Below the pieces are notes generated by a model. That model saw only the letters and a list, made by a program, of their open reading frames with translations. It did no database searches and was not told the DNA's origin. Position numbers and translations under genes: made by a program. A DNA stretch of 64,000 bases from an uncultured Bacteroidales bacterium (lineage in GTDB: Bacteria > Bacteroidota > Bacteroidia > Bacteroidales > UBA932): assembly GCA_944322715.1 (NCBI GenBank), contig CALUPT010000008.1, positions 62,001 through 126,000 of the forward strand, given 5' to 3'. Below, one piece after another: positions 35,892 through 44,387 of the stretch. Positions within the stretch are counted from its first letter, which is position 1, and the number at the start of each line of letters is the position of its first letter.

Positions 35892-37205
35892 ATGAAAAAA
35901 ATTCTATTGGCATTTGGATGCATCGGGCTGCTGCTCGGTTCATGCAAGAAGGATGAAGTCAGCCAGACTACATTCGCTTTCGAGAAAGCAAACTATGAAA
36001 TCACGGAAGACGGGGCTGTCACAGTCAAGGTAATCGCTTCCGCACCTGTCTCAGAAGACATCACTCTCGGCTTCACCGCCGGCGGCTCTGCGGAAAAGGG
36101 CAGCGACTACACCCTGTCCGCGGATAGCTTCACATTCGCTTCCGGGGAATCCGAGGCGACGGTAGATGTCACCTTCACTGCAATCAACATGGAAGACCTC
36201 GACATCACCCTCTCCCTCCAGGCTCCGACATCCGCCGGCTATGCCCTCGGAGAGACAGCGCAGACACGGATAGCCGTTCCTGCAAAAGAGCTTGTACACT
36301 ACAGCTTCACAACAACAAAGTTGGATCTGGTCTCAAGTATGGAAGTAACGCTCAACCTTGCGACAGAATCAGCCGGTACGGAATACAAGGCTCCCCGTGA
36401 GTTCAGGCTTCCGTTCAGCATAACGACAAATGCGACACTTGGGACCGACTATGAAGTTCAGGGCGAAGCGACCGAATTCGTTTTCGCTGAAGGCACCAAC
36501 TCTGCAACCATCACTATTGTGTCTCTAATGACATCTGTACAAGACCCTGCCCCTACAATTTCCATCGCGGTGGATGAAGACAAAATCCCTGCAGAATACA
36601 AAGGTCTTTTTACAGCCGGAGTAAACAGCAAATTTGAAGTCGCATTCAGAGCACTATCCTTCAATGACCTTGTAGGGAAATGGGCATACTCAAGTTTCCC
36701 TATTCTCGATGACCCGGAAGCAGACCAGGCCACTCTGGAAATGATAACAGATGATGCAGGAGATGACCTGAATGATCTTCCTCACAACAACACCTCTGCC
36801 GATATCATCGAATTCAAGGTCGAAGATGGGGTGAACAAGTTGGTGACATCCTTGACCGGCGACCTCGCAAACTATTTCATGGATTGCGAAATAAGCGACA
36901 TTAACACGACAACATACGAATGGTATTTCTACAATCCTGTAAGACCTCTTAATGCTATTTCCGCTACTTTGTCAAAGGTCAACTACAATTTTTCAAAGAC
37001 AAGTACTGATGAAAAAACTGCGGCAATCTATTTCGGGTTCAGTTCATCATCCGAAGGACGCCAGCTGCATGTTTTTGTAAGGGACTATCAGCCGACAGAC
37101 TTCTTTACAGGGACGTATGCATACGGAGATCACCTTGTATGGGACATGTACAAGGAATTTGGCTATTGGGACCTCTACTTCGTTTTCAATGAAGTGACTG
37201 AATAG
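35892..37205 (+). CDS. Surface lipoprotein with Calx-beta-like repeats
   Basis: 437 residues. Lipoprotein signal MKKILLAFGCIGLLLGSC (lipobox LLGSC) and then two Calx-beta-like modules: FEKANYEITEDGAVTVKVIA ... GSDYTLSADSFTFASGESEA (about 30-125) and a second with LGTDYEVQGEATEFVFAEGT (about 135-235). The C-terminal ~180 residues are of unknown fold. Such lipoproteins close many susCD operons and probably bind the substrate at the surface. From about 36.5 kb on its coding sequence is less G+C-rich than susC/susD, hinting at a more variable, exchanged part. Ends just before a clear terminator. Confidence 0.8.
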   Translation: MKKILLAFGCIGLLLGSCKKDEVSQTTFAFEKANYEITEDGAVTVKVIASAPVSEDITLGFTAGGSAEKGSDYTLSADSFTFASGESEATVDVTFTAINMEDLDITLSLQAPTSAGYALGETAQTRIAVPAKELVHYSFTTTKLDLVSSMEVTLNLATESAGTEYKAPREFRLPFSITTNATLGTDYEVQGEATEFVFAEGTNSATITIVSLMTSVQDPAPTISIAVDEDKIPAEYKGLFTAGVNSKFEVAFRALSFNDLVGKWAYSSFPILDDPEADQATLEMITDDAGDDLNDLPHNNTSADIIEFKVEDGVNKLVTSLTGDLANYFMDCEISDINTTTYEWYFYNPVRPLNAISATLSKVNYNFSKTSTDEKTAAIYFGFSSSSEGRQLHVFVRDYQPTDFFTGTYAYGDHLVWDMYKEFGYWDLYFVFNEVTE

Positions 37206-37267
37206 GACGATTACGCGGGCCGCGGCACAAGCCACTGTCACGCTGTCCGGACAATCCTAAATTAGAA

Positions 37268-37303
37268 GGGGGATGACTTTCACTTTTCAGTCATCCCCTT
37301 TTC
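37268..37303 (+). terminator. Terminator of the susCD operon
   Basis: GGGGATGACT (37269-37278) pairs with AGTCATCCCC (37289-37298) around a 10-base loop, followed by TTTTCCTTT. Confidence 0.8.
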
Positions 37304-37422
37304 CTTTGCTTTTCCACCAGGTCGTTCCCACCCTCTGCCGAATATACGGTTCTCAGAGAGATATCAGGCCTTTTCGGCTTCTCTCTATTCCGGACAGTCA
37401 ATCCCGACAGTGTTCCGGGCTG

Positions 37423-38487
37423 TTATTTTATACGGTATGGGGCATCTTCGTAGAGGAGATATTTTTTTGCCTTGCGTATCCATTTCTGCTCCTCGACCTT
37501 GATGTGCTCGCGGGCATCCTGCCAGCTGACCTTGTTGACTATATAGTCGTACAGGACATCATCCCCGAGCTTGTCCCGGAAGGCATCCCCTTTGCGGAAT
37601 TCACGCGGATACCGGTCATTGAAATAATGGATAAGCTGGAGGGTGTGCATCAGAGAATGGTACTCCGCCCCCGGCTCCAGAAGAATCTGGTAGCCGAAAC
37701 ATTTCCTGCCCTCGTATTGTCCGCAGGATGGGGTGAATGAACACGGCCGCATCGACACGCCTTCCGGTGCAGGGACCGTCTCGGATGGGGATGTCTTTAT
37801 GAACGGTGCTCCGATATACTCATACGGGCGCGCCGTGCCTATGCCTGGAGTGACATTGGTATTGTTCCAGAGCCCTCCCCCGCTGTACATGTCGCAGGTG
37901 AACAGCCCGGGGATGTCGGATGCGGGAGCTATCGTCCAGGGCATCAGCTGTTTGTTGTAGCCAGTAGCCAGGGCGGATATCACATGCAGGGCGTATTTCG
38001 CCCCTGTCTCGCTGTAGTACAGGTTGGCCAGTTCGCCGAGAGTCAGACCGTGCCTGTGGGCAATCTTCGGGATGCTTCTATCTGCGGCAGAAGGCATTGT
38101 CCCCTCCACCACCCTTCCGGCAGGATTGATATGGTCCACTATATAGAGAGACGGGGCATTCTCCATCTCCTTCATCGCCAGCATCAGCCTGAAGACATCC
38201 GAGGTATAGTTGAAATACCTCGCCCCGACATCCTGAATCTCGACCACCACGGCATCGAGCCCCGCAAGATCTTCCGCGGAAAATTCTATATGGTTGGTCG
38301 CGGGAGTGAGTTCCGTATCCCGGGGAGAGAAGATACGGACAAGATTGCCCCTCTCCCGGAAAATGTCGTACATGTAACGGCGTTTCTCAGTGTCCCAGCA
38401 GTTCTGCGTACAGAAACAGCCGACAGAACCCTCCCTGAGAGCCCTGTCAAGCTGTTCTTCCAATGGTGTAGTCCTGAAAGAAAACAT
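37423..38487 (-). CDS. DUF1343/NamZ-like exo-N-acetylmuramidase family protein
   Basis: 354 residues. Landmarks of the DUF1343 family: FSAEDLAGLDAVVVEIQDVG, ARYFNYTSDVFRLML, LYIVDHINPAGRVVEGTM, the GLTLGELANLYY motif, MPWTIAPASDIPG and GIGTARPYEYIGAPFI. Characterised NamZ enzymes release MurNAc from peptidoglycan fragments. No signal peptide is visible at the N-terminus (MFSFRTTPLEEQL), so this copy appears cytoplasmic and somewhat short at its start, unlike many secreted relatives. Lies 9 bp after glmM, a cell-wall precursor gene. Confidence 0.82.
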   Translation of the reverse strand: MFSFRTTPLEEQLDRALREGSVGCFCTQNCWDTEKRRYMYDIFRERGNLVRIFSPRDTELTPATNHIEFSAEDLAGLDAVVVEIQDVGARYFNYTSDVFRLMLAMKEMENAPSLYIVDHINPAGRVVEGTMPSAADRSIPKIAHRHGLTLGELANLYYSETGAKYALHVISALATGYNKQLMPWTIAPASDIPGLFTCDMYSGGGLWNNTNVTPGIGTARPYEYIGAPFIKTSPSETVPAPEGVSMRPCSFTPSCGQYEGRKCFGYQILLEPGAEYHSLMHTLQLIHYFNDRYPREFRKGDAFRDKLGDDVLYDYIVNKVSWQDAREHIKVEEQKWIRKAKKYLLYEDAPYRIK

Positions 38488-38496
38488 CGTCCTCCC

Positions 38497-39954
38497 CTAT
38501 CGTCCACTGATTATGGAATCGGCAATCCCGATTATCTCCGCTGCAAGTTCTTCCGCAGCCTTCCGCGTAGGGGCCTCTGCATATACCCTGATGATAGGCT
38601 CGGTGTTGGACCTTCTGAGGTGTACCCACTTGCGGTCAGCCTCGAAAGAAATCCTGACCCCATCGATGTCGTTGATGTCCTCCCTGGCATAGATTCTTTT
38701 CATTTCATCAAGAATCCTGTCTATCATGGACTTGTCTGAAAGTTCAATCCTGTTCTTGGCAATCGTGTATGCAGGATAGGTCTTCAACAGTCCGGAAACA
38801 CTGCATTTCCTGTATGCGAGATTGGTGAGGAACAGAGCCACCCCCACCATGGCATCCCTGCCGTAATGCAGGGCAGGATAGATCACGCCTCCGTTGCCCT
38901 CTCCTCCGATAAGGGCCCCGCATTCCTTCATCTTCGTCGTGACATTGACTTCTCCGACGGCGGAAGCATAATATTTGCCTCCATGCTTCTCCGTCACATC
39001 GCGCAGCGCCCTGGAAGAGGAAAGGTTAGATGCTGTCGCAAGTTTATATGGAGCAATGACTTCCTCTACTGTCTTCCCTTCTGCTGCAGCCTTTCCGACA
39101 GCCCTCGACAGGAGGTAATCCGCCACGCTGACGAGCGTATATTCCTCCCCGAAAGGCTGCCCGTCCTCGCAGATGAGGGCAAGCCTGTCCACATCGGGAT
39201 CGACCGATATTCCGAAATCGGCCTTCTCCGCCACCACCGCATCGCACAGCTGGACGAGGTTGGCAGGAAGCGGCTCGGGATTATGGGCGAAACGGCCTGT
39301 CGGCTCGCAGTTGATCTCCACGCACTCCACGCCGAGCCTCCGGAGCAGGCGGGGCATGATGATTCCTCCTACGGAATTGACGGCATCGAGCACCACCTTG
39401 AAGCCCGCCTTCCTGACAGCCTCGGCATCCACTGCCTCAAGGGCCAGGACGGCATCTATATGAAGGTCCGTAAAGTCCTTTTCCTCCATGATGCCGAGAG
39501 AATCCACATCCGCGAAATCGAAGTCATCCGAATCGGCGCATTCAAGGATTGCAGCCCCTTCAGCAGCATTGAGGAACTCTCCCTTCTCATTGAGCAGCTT
39601 CAGGGCATTCCACTGTTTCGGATTATGCGAGGCGGTCAGAATGATGCCGCCATCGGCCTTCTCGAAAATCACGGCCATCTCCGTGGTCGGGGTAGACGCG
39701 AAACCGGCCTTTACCACATCCACGCCGCATGCCAGCAGGGAACCGCACACAAGCTGCTCCACCATCTCCCCGGAAATCCTGGCATCCTTGCCGACAACCA
39801 CCTTGTACCTCTCCCCCTCCGGCTTGGGCAGCCTCTCCCTCAGCTTTACACAATACGCATAAGTGAATTTCACAATGTCGACAGGAGTCAGGGCATTGCC
39901 CGGCTCCCCTCCTATCGTTCCCCTGATTCCTGAAATGGATTTAATTAGCGTCAT
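38497..39954 (-). CDS. glmM: Phosphoglucosamine mutase
   Basis: 485 residues, four-domain alpha-D-phosphohexomutase. Phosphoserine loop GIILTASHNPKQWNALK, metal loop SVDPDVDRLALIC, sugar-binding GGEGNGGVIYP, and phosphate-binding RRSNTEPIIRVYAEA. It interconverts glucosamine-6-P and glucosamine-1-P for UDP-GlcNAc; some family members in this lineage could act as phosphomannomutase instead. In an operon with the NamZ-like gene. Confidence 0.88.
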   Translation of the reverse strand: MTLIKSISGIRGTIGGEPGNALTPVDIVKFTYAYCVKLRERLPKPEGERYKVVVGKDARISGEMVEQLVCGSLLACGVDVVKAGFASTPTTEMAVIFEKADGGIILTASHNPKQWNALKLLNEKGEFLNAAEGAAILECADSDDFDFADVDSLGIMEEKDFTDLHIDAVLALEAVDAEAVRKAGFKVVLDAVNSVGGIIMPRLLRRLGVECVEINCEPTGRFAHNPEPLPANLVQLCDAVVAEKADFGISVDPDVDRLALICEDGQPFGEEYTLVSVADYLLSRAVGKAAAEGKTVEEVIAPYKLATASNLSSSRALRDVTEKHGGKYYASAVGEVNVTTKMKECGALIGGEGNGGVIYPALHYGRDAMVGVALFLTNLAYRKCSVSGLLKTYPAYTIAKNRIELSDKSMIDRILDEMKRIYAREDINDIDGVRISFEADRKWVHLRRSNTEPIIRVYAEAPTRKAAEELAAEIIGIADSIISGR

Positions 39955-40052
39955 GACAATATCTGGTTAGTGAATTATCGCACCATAGCACATCCGCTCC
40001 GCGCATCCGATGGCTATATCCTGACAAAGATAATAAACTCTGACGAATTTTG

Positions 40053-40083
40053 TTTGTATTTTTATCATATAGTATTACCTTTG
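40053..40083 (+). promoter_or_regulatory. Promoter of the DUF486 gene
   Basis: TTTG (40053-40056), 19 bases, TACCTTTG (40076-40083), 21 bases before the start codon; full consensus. Confidence 0.75.
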
Positions 40084-40104
40084 CCGCCCGAAAAAACGAA
40101 AGAC

Positions 40105-40473
40105 ATGAAAGCGCTCTGGACTGTACTGCTGCTTATAACATCCAACATATTCATGACCTTTGCCTGGTACGGGCATCTGAAACTGCAGGAGATGAAGGTT
40201 TCCTCCAACTGGCCCCTCATCCTCGTCATCCTGTTCTCATGGGCGGTAGCCTTCTTCGAATACTGCGCCCAGGTACCGGCCAACAGGATAGGGTTCAACG
40301 AAAACGGAGGACCGTTCAACATCATGCAGCTCAAGGTGATACAGGAAGTCGTATCCCTCACCGTATTTACGGTGGTCGTCACCCTGCTTTTCAGGAACCA
40401 GACGCTGCAATGGAACCACTTGGCGGCATTCATCTGCCTCATACTCGCGGTATTCTTCGTCTTTATGAAATAG
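40105..40473 (+). CDS. DUF486 small membrane protein (DMT-like)
   Basis: 122 residues, four predicted transmembrane helices (LWTVLLLITSNIFMTFAWYG; LILVILFSWAVAFFEYCAQV; VVSLTVFTVVVTLLF; LAAFICLILAVFFVFM). The conserved family stretch PANRIGFNENGGPFNIMQLK is present. Transport function is presumed from similarity to drug/metabolite transporters; the substrate is unknown. The open frame upstream of this ATG lies across the promoter and is not coding. Confidence 0.88.
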   Translation: MKALWTVLLLITSNIFMTFAWYGHLKLQEMKVSSNWPLILVILFSWAVAFFEYCAQVPANRIGFNENGGPFNIMQLKVIQEVVSLTVFTVVVTLLFRNQTLQWNHLAAFICLILAVFFVFMK

Positions 40474-40527
40474 GGCCGGGGAAGTTTCAGGAAATCGTCA
40501 TGAAAATTTCCGAAAATTGAAGAAAAA

Positions 40528-40559
40528 TTTGGAATGAAAGGAAATTTACCCTATTTTTG
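40528..40559 (+). promoter_or_regulatory. Promoter of tRNA-Glu
   Basis: TTTG (40528-40531), 20 bases, TATTTTTG (40552-40559), ending 18 bases before the tRNA 5' end. Confidence 0.7.
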
Positions 40560-40577
40560 CAGTCCCAAATGAGAAAC

Positions 40578-40649
40578 GGTGGGTTCGTATAACGGTTAGT
40601 ACTCAAGATTCTCAATCTTGCAATAGGAGTTCGATTCTCCTACCCACTA
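40578..40649 (+). tRNA. tRNA-Glu (anticodon CTC)
   Basis: 72 bases folding into a complete cloverleaf: acceptor GGTGGGT/ACCCACT (first pair G-U), D stem GTAT/GTAC, anticodon stem CAAGA/TCTTG with loop TTCTCAA giving anticodon CTC, T stem AGGAG/CTCCT with loop TTCGATT, discriminator A. CCA is not encoded. Reads GAG codons. Confidence 0.93.
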
Positions 40650-40662
40650 CTACGAAAAAGGA

Positions 40663-40690
40663 AACGGCTTGAGAGTCAAGCCGTTTTTTA
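40663..40690 (+). terminator. Terminator after tRNA-Glu
   Basis: AACGGCTTGA / TCAAGCCGTT (40663-40672, 40676-40685) with a three-base loop and a T-rich tail. Confidence 0.85.
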
Positions 40691-40702
40691 TTTGACTGAC
40701 AC

Positions 40703-41025
40703 AGGCGGGACGACCTGTCGCTTCCGGTACGCCGGAGGAGGAAAGTCCGGACAGGGAAGGGCACCCCGCTGCGGAAATCGCAGATGGGAGCAATCTTTTG
40801 ACATCCGTAACAGAAAATTACCGCCACGGCTGCCTTGCAGCCGAAGGTAAGGGTGAAAACGTGGGGCAAGAGCCCACGGTCTGCGACGGCGACGCCGCAG
40901 GGGTACGGATCCGGGGCCTGCAAGACCAAATATACTGGCAGATGAGGGCTGCCCGTCCGATGCCAGGGGGTAGGTTGCGAAGATAAATGACAGGACAGAA
41001 CAGAAACCGGCTTACGGTCCCGCCT
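40703..41025 (+). ncRNA. rnpB: RNase P RNA
   Basis: The bacterial RNase P RNA signatures are present: GGAGGAAAGTCCGGAC near the 5' end and ACAGAA...ACCGGCTTAC near the 3' end, plus the conserved core segment GGTAAGGGTGAAA and AGAGCCCAC. The ends AGGCGGGAC (40703-40711) and GTCCCGCCT (41017-41025) form helix P1, so both termini are defined; T6 follows. Length about 323 nt. It processes 5' ends of tRNAs, one of which is encoded just upstream. Confidence 0.95.
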
Positions 41026-41098
41026 TTTTTATAATATCCGGAACGACAATATCATGAGGACCTGCGGCAGAAAGCCGTACATCAAGAAAAGCCGCACA

Positions 41099-41926
41099 TC
41101 AAAGGTCGTTTATCCTGGTCCGGAGAGTGTAGGAATACGGTATGAAACAGTCGGAATCGGCCCGGTCGAGCCACTGCACGGCAAGGTCCTTCTCACCCAT
41201 TATGCAGCATGCGGCAGCGATATTGTATTCCGCACATGCGCGTTTGCGTATATTTCCGGTATCGAGAAGTCCCATCCAGATGTCAACCGCCTCCTTGAAC
41301 CTGTAGTCGGAAGCATATTCGGCCGCACGGCACCACGCATCGCTGGCATCGTAATAATAGAACACGAACCGCTGGTCGGTCCAGACAGACACGAAAATGC
41401 GTGCACAGCGGCGTCCTGTCTCAAGTCCCTGTTCCGACATGTCAGAAGCCTGGCTGAGGGCGCTGTCGCCGCTGAACATCTGGACAGTATCATTCAGGTT
41501 CATGGCATCATACACATAGAGGTCCACCTCGAAAGGAATGTCCGGGACGGAATCCTCCGGTCTGTCCATCGACTTGAGATCGAAGAGGAAGGCTACATCC
41601 ACCCCCGTATCCATCAGAAGGCTGACCATGCTGTCCCTGCAGGTATAGTCCACGCCTTCAACGGCATCTATCGAATACATTCCGACTTTCTGCTCCCCTG
41701 CAAAGAAATCCTTTTCGAGGGCTTCCGTAAAACCCTCCGCCACAGATGAAATGAACAGCGAATCCTCGCCTTTGTCAAGGTAGGTGACAGAAATGTTCTT
41801 CCCGTCGAGATCAACTCCGGAACGGGACGGCCGGCGCATTTCCACTCCGAGAGAAAAATATGTCGGGCCGCATGAAACCGCGAAAAAGGCGGCGGCCGCA
41901 AGAAAAAGAAATGCTGTTCTGTTCAT
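41099..41926 (-). CDS. DUF6340-like lipoprotein with TPR-type C-terminus
   Basis: 275 residues from MNRTAFLFLAAAAFFAVSCG, a lipoprotein signal with lipobox FAVSC. The middle part contains VDVAFLFDLKSMDRPED and a periplasmic domain with SVWTDQRFVFYYYDASDAW; the end has tetratricopeptide-like helices (YRFKEAVDIWMGLLDTGNIR; AAACCIMGEKDLAVQWLDRA). Function unknown. It is the last gene of the nusB...rimO run, 13 bp after rimO. Confidence 0.7.
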   Translation of the reverse strand: MNRTAFLFLAAAAFFAVSCGPTYFSLGVEMRRPSRSGVDLDGKNISVTYLDKGEDSLFISSVAEGFTEALEKDFFAGEQKVGMYSIDAVEGVDYTCRDSMVSLLMDTGVDVAFLFDLKSMDRPEDSVPDIPFEVDLYVYDAMNLNDTVQMFSGDSALSQASDMSEQGLETGRRCARIFVSVWTDQRFVFYYYDASDAWCRAAEYASDYRFKEAVDIWMGLLDTGNIRKRACAEYNIAAACCIMGEKDLAVQWLDRADSDCFIPYSYTLRTRINDL

Positions 41927-41939
41927 AATGCAACGGTTA

Positions 41940-43256
41940 TCATTTCCGGAATACGGGCTCCCCCGTGAGGTCGTACTCATCGGCAGCGGTTATCCTGACA
42001 TCGATGAATTCTCCGACAAGGGAATACGGCCCGACACCATCGAAGGCATCCGGAGAGTACCTTACAAGAATCTCGCCATCCACCTCGGGACTCTCGAACT
42101 CGCTCCTGCATACAAGAATCCCATCCACGAAATCATCCACGATTACCCTGACTACGGTGCCTGTCCGGGACCTGTTGAAGTCCAGGGAAATACCGCTCTG
42201 AAGAGACATGAGCTCATCGTATCTGGCCTGCTTGACATTTTCGGGAACATCATCCCTGAAATGCTCCGCCCCGTATGTTCCCTCCTCCTCGGAATACCTG
42301 AACGCACCCAACCTCTCGAAACGGGCTTCCCTGACGAAATCGAGCAGTTCCCCGAACTCCGCCTCCCCCTCTCCGGGATGTCCTACAATAAGCGTGGTCC
42401 TGAGCACCACTCCCGGAACCTTTTCCCGCATCTTCCGTATCAGAGCCCTTGTCCATGCCCCATCCACATTCCTGCGCATTCTTGAAAGGACAGTGTCGGA
42501 AATGTGCTGCAGCGGAATGTCCATATACCGGCATACCTTGGGATTGCCGGCCATCTGATCGAGCACATCCTCCGGAAAGTCATCCGGATACGAATAGTGT
42601 ATCCTGATCCATTCTATCCCATCTATCTCCGAGAGTTTCTGCAGCAGTCCGGCAAGAGCCCTGTGATGATACAGGTCCAGACCGTAATACGTAGTGTCCT
42701 GGGCTATGACTATCAGTTCCTTCACCCCTCCGGCAGCCAATGACGCGGCCTCTGCCAGTATATCCTCCATTGGCACCGACACATGCCTTCCCCTGATGTG
42801 CGGAATGGCGCAATAGGAGCACCTCCTGTCACAGCCTTCGGATATCTTCAGATAGGCATAGTGGCGGGGAGTGGTCAGATAACGGCCGCCCCGTCCATCT
42901 CCGCGTACTCCGAAAGCCTTGAGAATGGGCGAGAAATCGCGCGCCCCGAACCATGCATCCACCTCGGGTATGAGTTCCGGCATTTCCGAGGAGTATCTCT
43001 GCGACAGGCAGCCGAATACATACACCGCGCCTGCCCTGCCCTCCTTCTTCAGCTGCACGCATTCGAGGATGGTCTGGATGGACTCCTCCTTGGCATCCCC
43101 GATGAAGCCGCAGGTATTCACGAGCAGATAGTCCACATAATCCCTTTCCTCGCTTTCGGGGACAATCTCATAATGCCCTTCGAGCGAGGAAAGGATATGC
43201 TCGGTGTCCACCCTGTTCTTGGAACACCCCAGGGTTATCGGACGGACCGACTTCAC
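41940..43256 (-). CDS. rimO: Ribosomal protein S12 methylthiotransferase
   Basis: 438 residues. N-terminal UPF0004 domain with three cluster cysteines (TLGCSKNRVD, NTCGF, FGCLSQR), radical-SAM motif CDRRCSYCAIP (about residue 147), and a C-terminal TRAM domain (GTVVRVIVDDFVDGILVCRS). Methylthiolates an aspartate of S12 (Asp88 in E. coli). Start overlaps the end of the DUF5606 gene by ATGA, indicating coupling. Confidence 0.95.
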   Translation of the reverse strand: MKSVRPITLGCSKNRVDTEHILSSLEGHYEIVPESEERDYVDYLLVNTCGFIGDAKEESIQTILECVQLKKEGRAGAVYVFGCLSQRYSSEMPELIPEVDAWFGARDFSPILKAFGVRGDGRGGRYLTTPRHYAYLKISEGCDRRCSYCAIPHIRGRHVSVPMEDILAEAASLAAGGVKELIVIAQDTTYYGLDLYHHRALAGLLQKLSEIDGIEWIRIHYSYPDDFPEDVLDQMAGNPKVCRYMDIPLQHISDTVLSRMRRNVDGAWTRALIRKMREKVPGVVLRTTLIVGHPGEGEAEFGELLDFVREARFERLGAFRYSEEEGTYGAEHFRDDVPENVKQARYDELMSLQSGISLDFNRSRTGTVVRVIVDDFVDGILVCRSEFESPEVDGEILVRYSPDAFDGVGPYSLVGEFIDVRITAADEYDLTGEPVFRK

Positions 43257-43711
43257 TTTCCCTCCTCGGTTTCCGCACCGGCGGCATCGGACCCCTCTCC
43301 GGCCGCATCCTGCTCCGGGGCTTCGAAATCGAGGGATGCATACTGTTTCAGACAGTTGTACCAGCCTGCGACTTTCTTCATGTGCGACACATAGAACCTG
43401 TCCCTGTCGTAGCCCGGAAGAACCCCGGCAAAGAAGTCCTTGAGTTCATCCGCGGAAGCCTTCGGCGACGGGGCATCCGCATCCCCGAGTCCGGCCTTCA
43501 TCTTTTCGAAGACCTCCTGAAGTTTCACTTCCCCATCATCCGCATATATGGAAATGTCCGACAGGGCGGAAATCCTGTTGTTGACCCCGAAAGAACTTCT
43601 CTTGCCGTCGGCCAGCGACTCCACCACCGCTCCGTTCCTGGCCTGGGCCACATATCTGAACAGCCCCGGCTGTCCTGGAACCGAAAGGATTTTTGTAAGA
43701 TCTGTTTTCAT
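43253..43711 (-). CDS. DUF5606 protein
   Basis: 152 residues. The N-terminal ~70 residues (KILSVPGQPGLFRYVAQARN, SSFGVNNRISALSDISIYAD) form the conserved small beta domain of the family. The C-terminus is an acidic, alanine-rich tail. Function unknown; it lies between coaE and rimO with four-base overlaps on both sides, a conserved Bacteroidota arrangement, so a role in translation or housekeeping is possible. Confidence 0.85.
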   Translation of the reverse strand: MKTDLTKILSVPGQPGLFRYVAQARNGAVVESLADGKRSSFGVNNRISALSDISIYADDGEVKLQEVFEKMKAGLGDADAPSPKASADELKDFFAGVLPGYDRDRFYVSHMKKVAGWYNCLKQYASLDFEAPEQDAAGEGSDAAGAETEEGK

Positions 43712-44385
43712 TTTACCTTAACGTAATTTAAGTCTATAAATTCATCCACCTTCCTCCCGAGTTCCTCGGGAGTACCGGTATTCTCGATTGTAAAATCTAT
43801 ATCAGGGCGCATTTTACCGTGCCCCGTATCCGCAAAGATACGCTGCTGGAGACATATCCGGGATGCAATATGCTCCAACGGAACGCCATCCCTTGCGGCA
43901 GCCCTGCGCAAACGTATCTCCTCGGGCGCATCCACCAGCAGCACCCTGTCCGCGGCCTGCCGGAAAAGAGGCTTGTCGAGAATTATCGCGGACTCCATCA
44001 CCACGGTACCGTAAAGCGCCGCCCCGACAACTTCCCCAGAGGTCTTCCATGTCTCGAAATCCCGGAGCACCGCAGGATGCACCACTGATTCCAGCGCCGC
44101 CAGGGCCTCCCTGCAGCGCGGTCCCCGGAACACTATGGAAGACAGCAGGCTCCGGTCGAGCCGTCCATCCTCCTGCAGGAGGAAATTGTCCGCCGCGGGG
44201 CCATCCACGGACCGGTACGGAGAGAGTTTCTCCCTTATGCGCTGCAGGAGTTCCCTGTCCGTGTCGTACAGGGCCTTGGTCCTGCTGTCGGAATCATACA
44301 CGGGAAAGCCGCGTTCCTCCAGGAACCTGCATACGAGCGATTTCCCGCTCCCGATACCTCCAGTCACTGCAAGCGTCCGTATCAT
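43708..44385 (-). CDS. coaE: Dephospho-CoA kinase
   Basis: 225 residues. P-loop GGIGSGKSLVCRF at the N-terminus, the lid region DAPEEIRLRRAAARDG and the conserved DFTIENTGT near the C-terminus. Catalyses the last step of CoA synthesis. Overlaps the next gene by four bases and begins 2 bp after the ybbR stop. Confidence 0.95.
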   Translation of the reverse strand: MIRTLAVTGGIGSGKSLVCRFLEERGFPVYDSDSRTKALYDTDRELLQRIREKLSPYRSVDGPAADNFLLQEDGRLDRSLLSSIVFRGPRCREALAALESVVHPAVLRDFETWKTSGEVVGAALYGTVVMESAIILDKPLFRQAADRVLLVDAPEEIRLRRAAARDGVPLEHIASRICLQQRIFADTGHGKMRPDIDFTIENTGTPEELGRKVDEFIDLNYVKVK

Positions 44386-44387
44386 GG

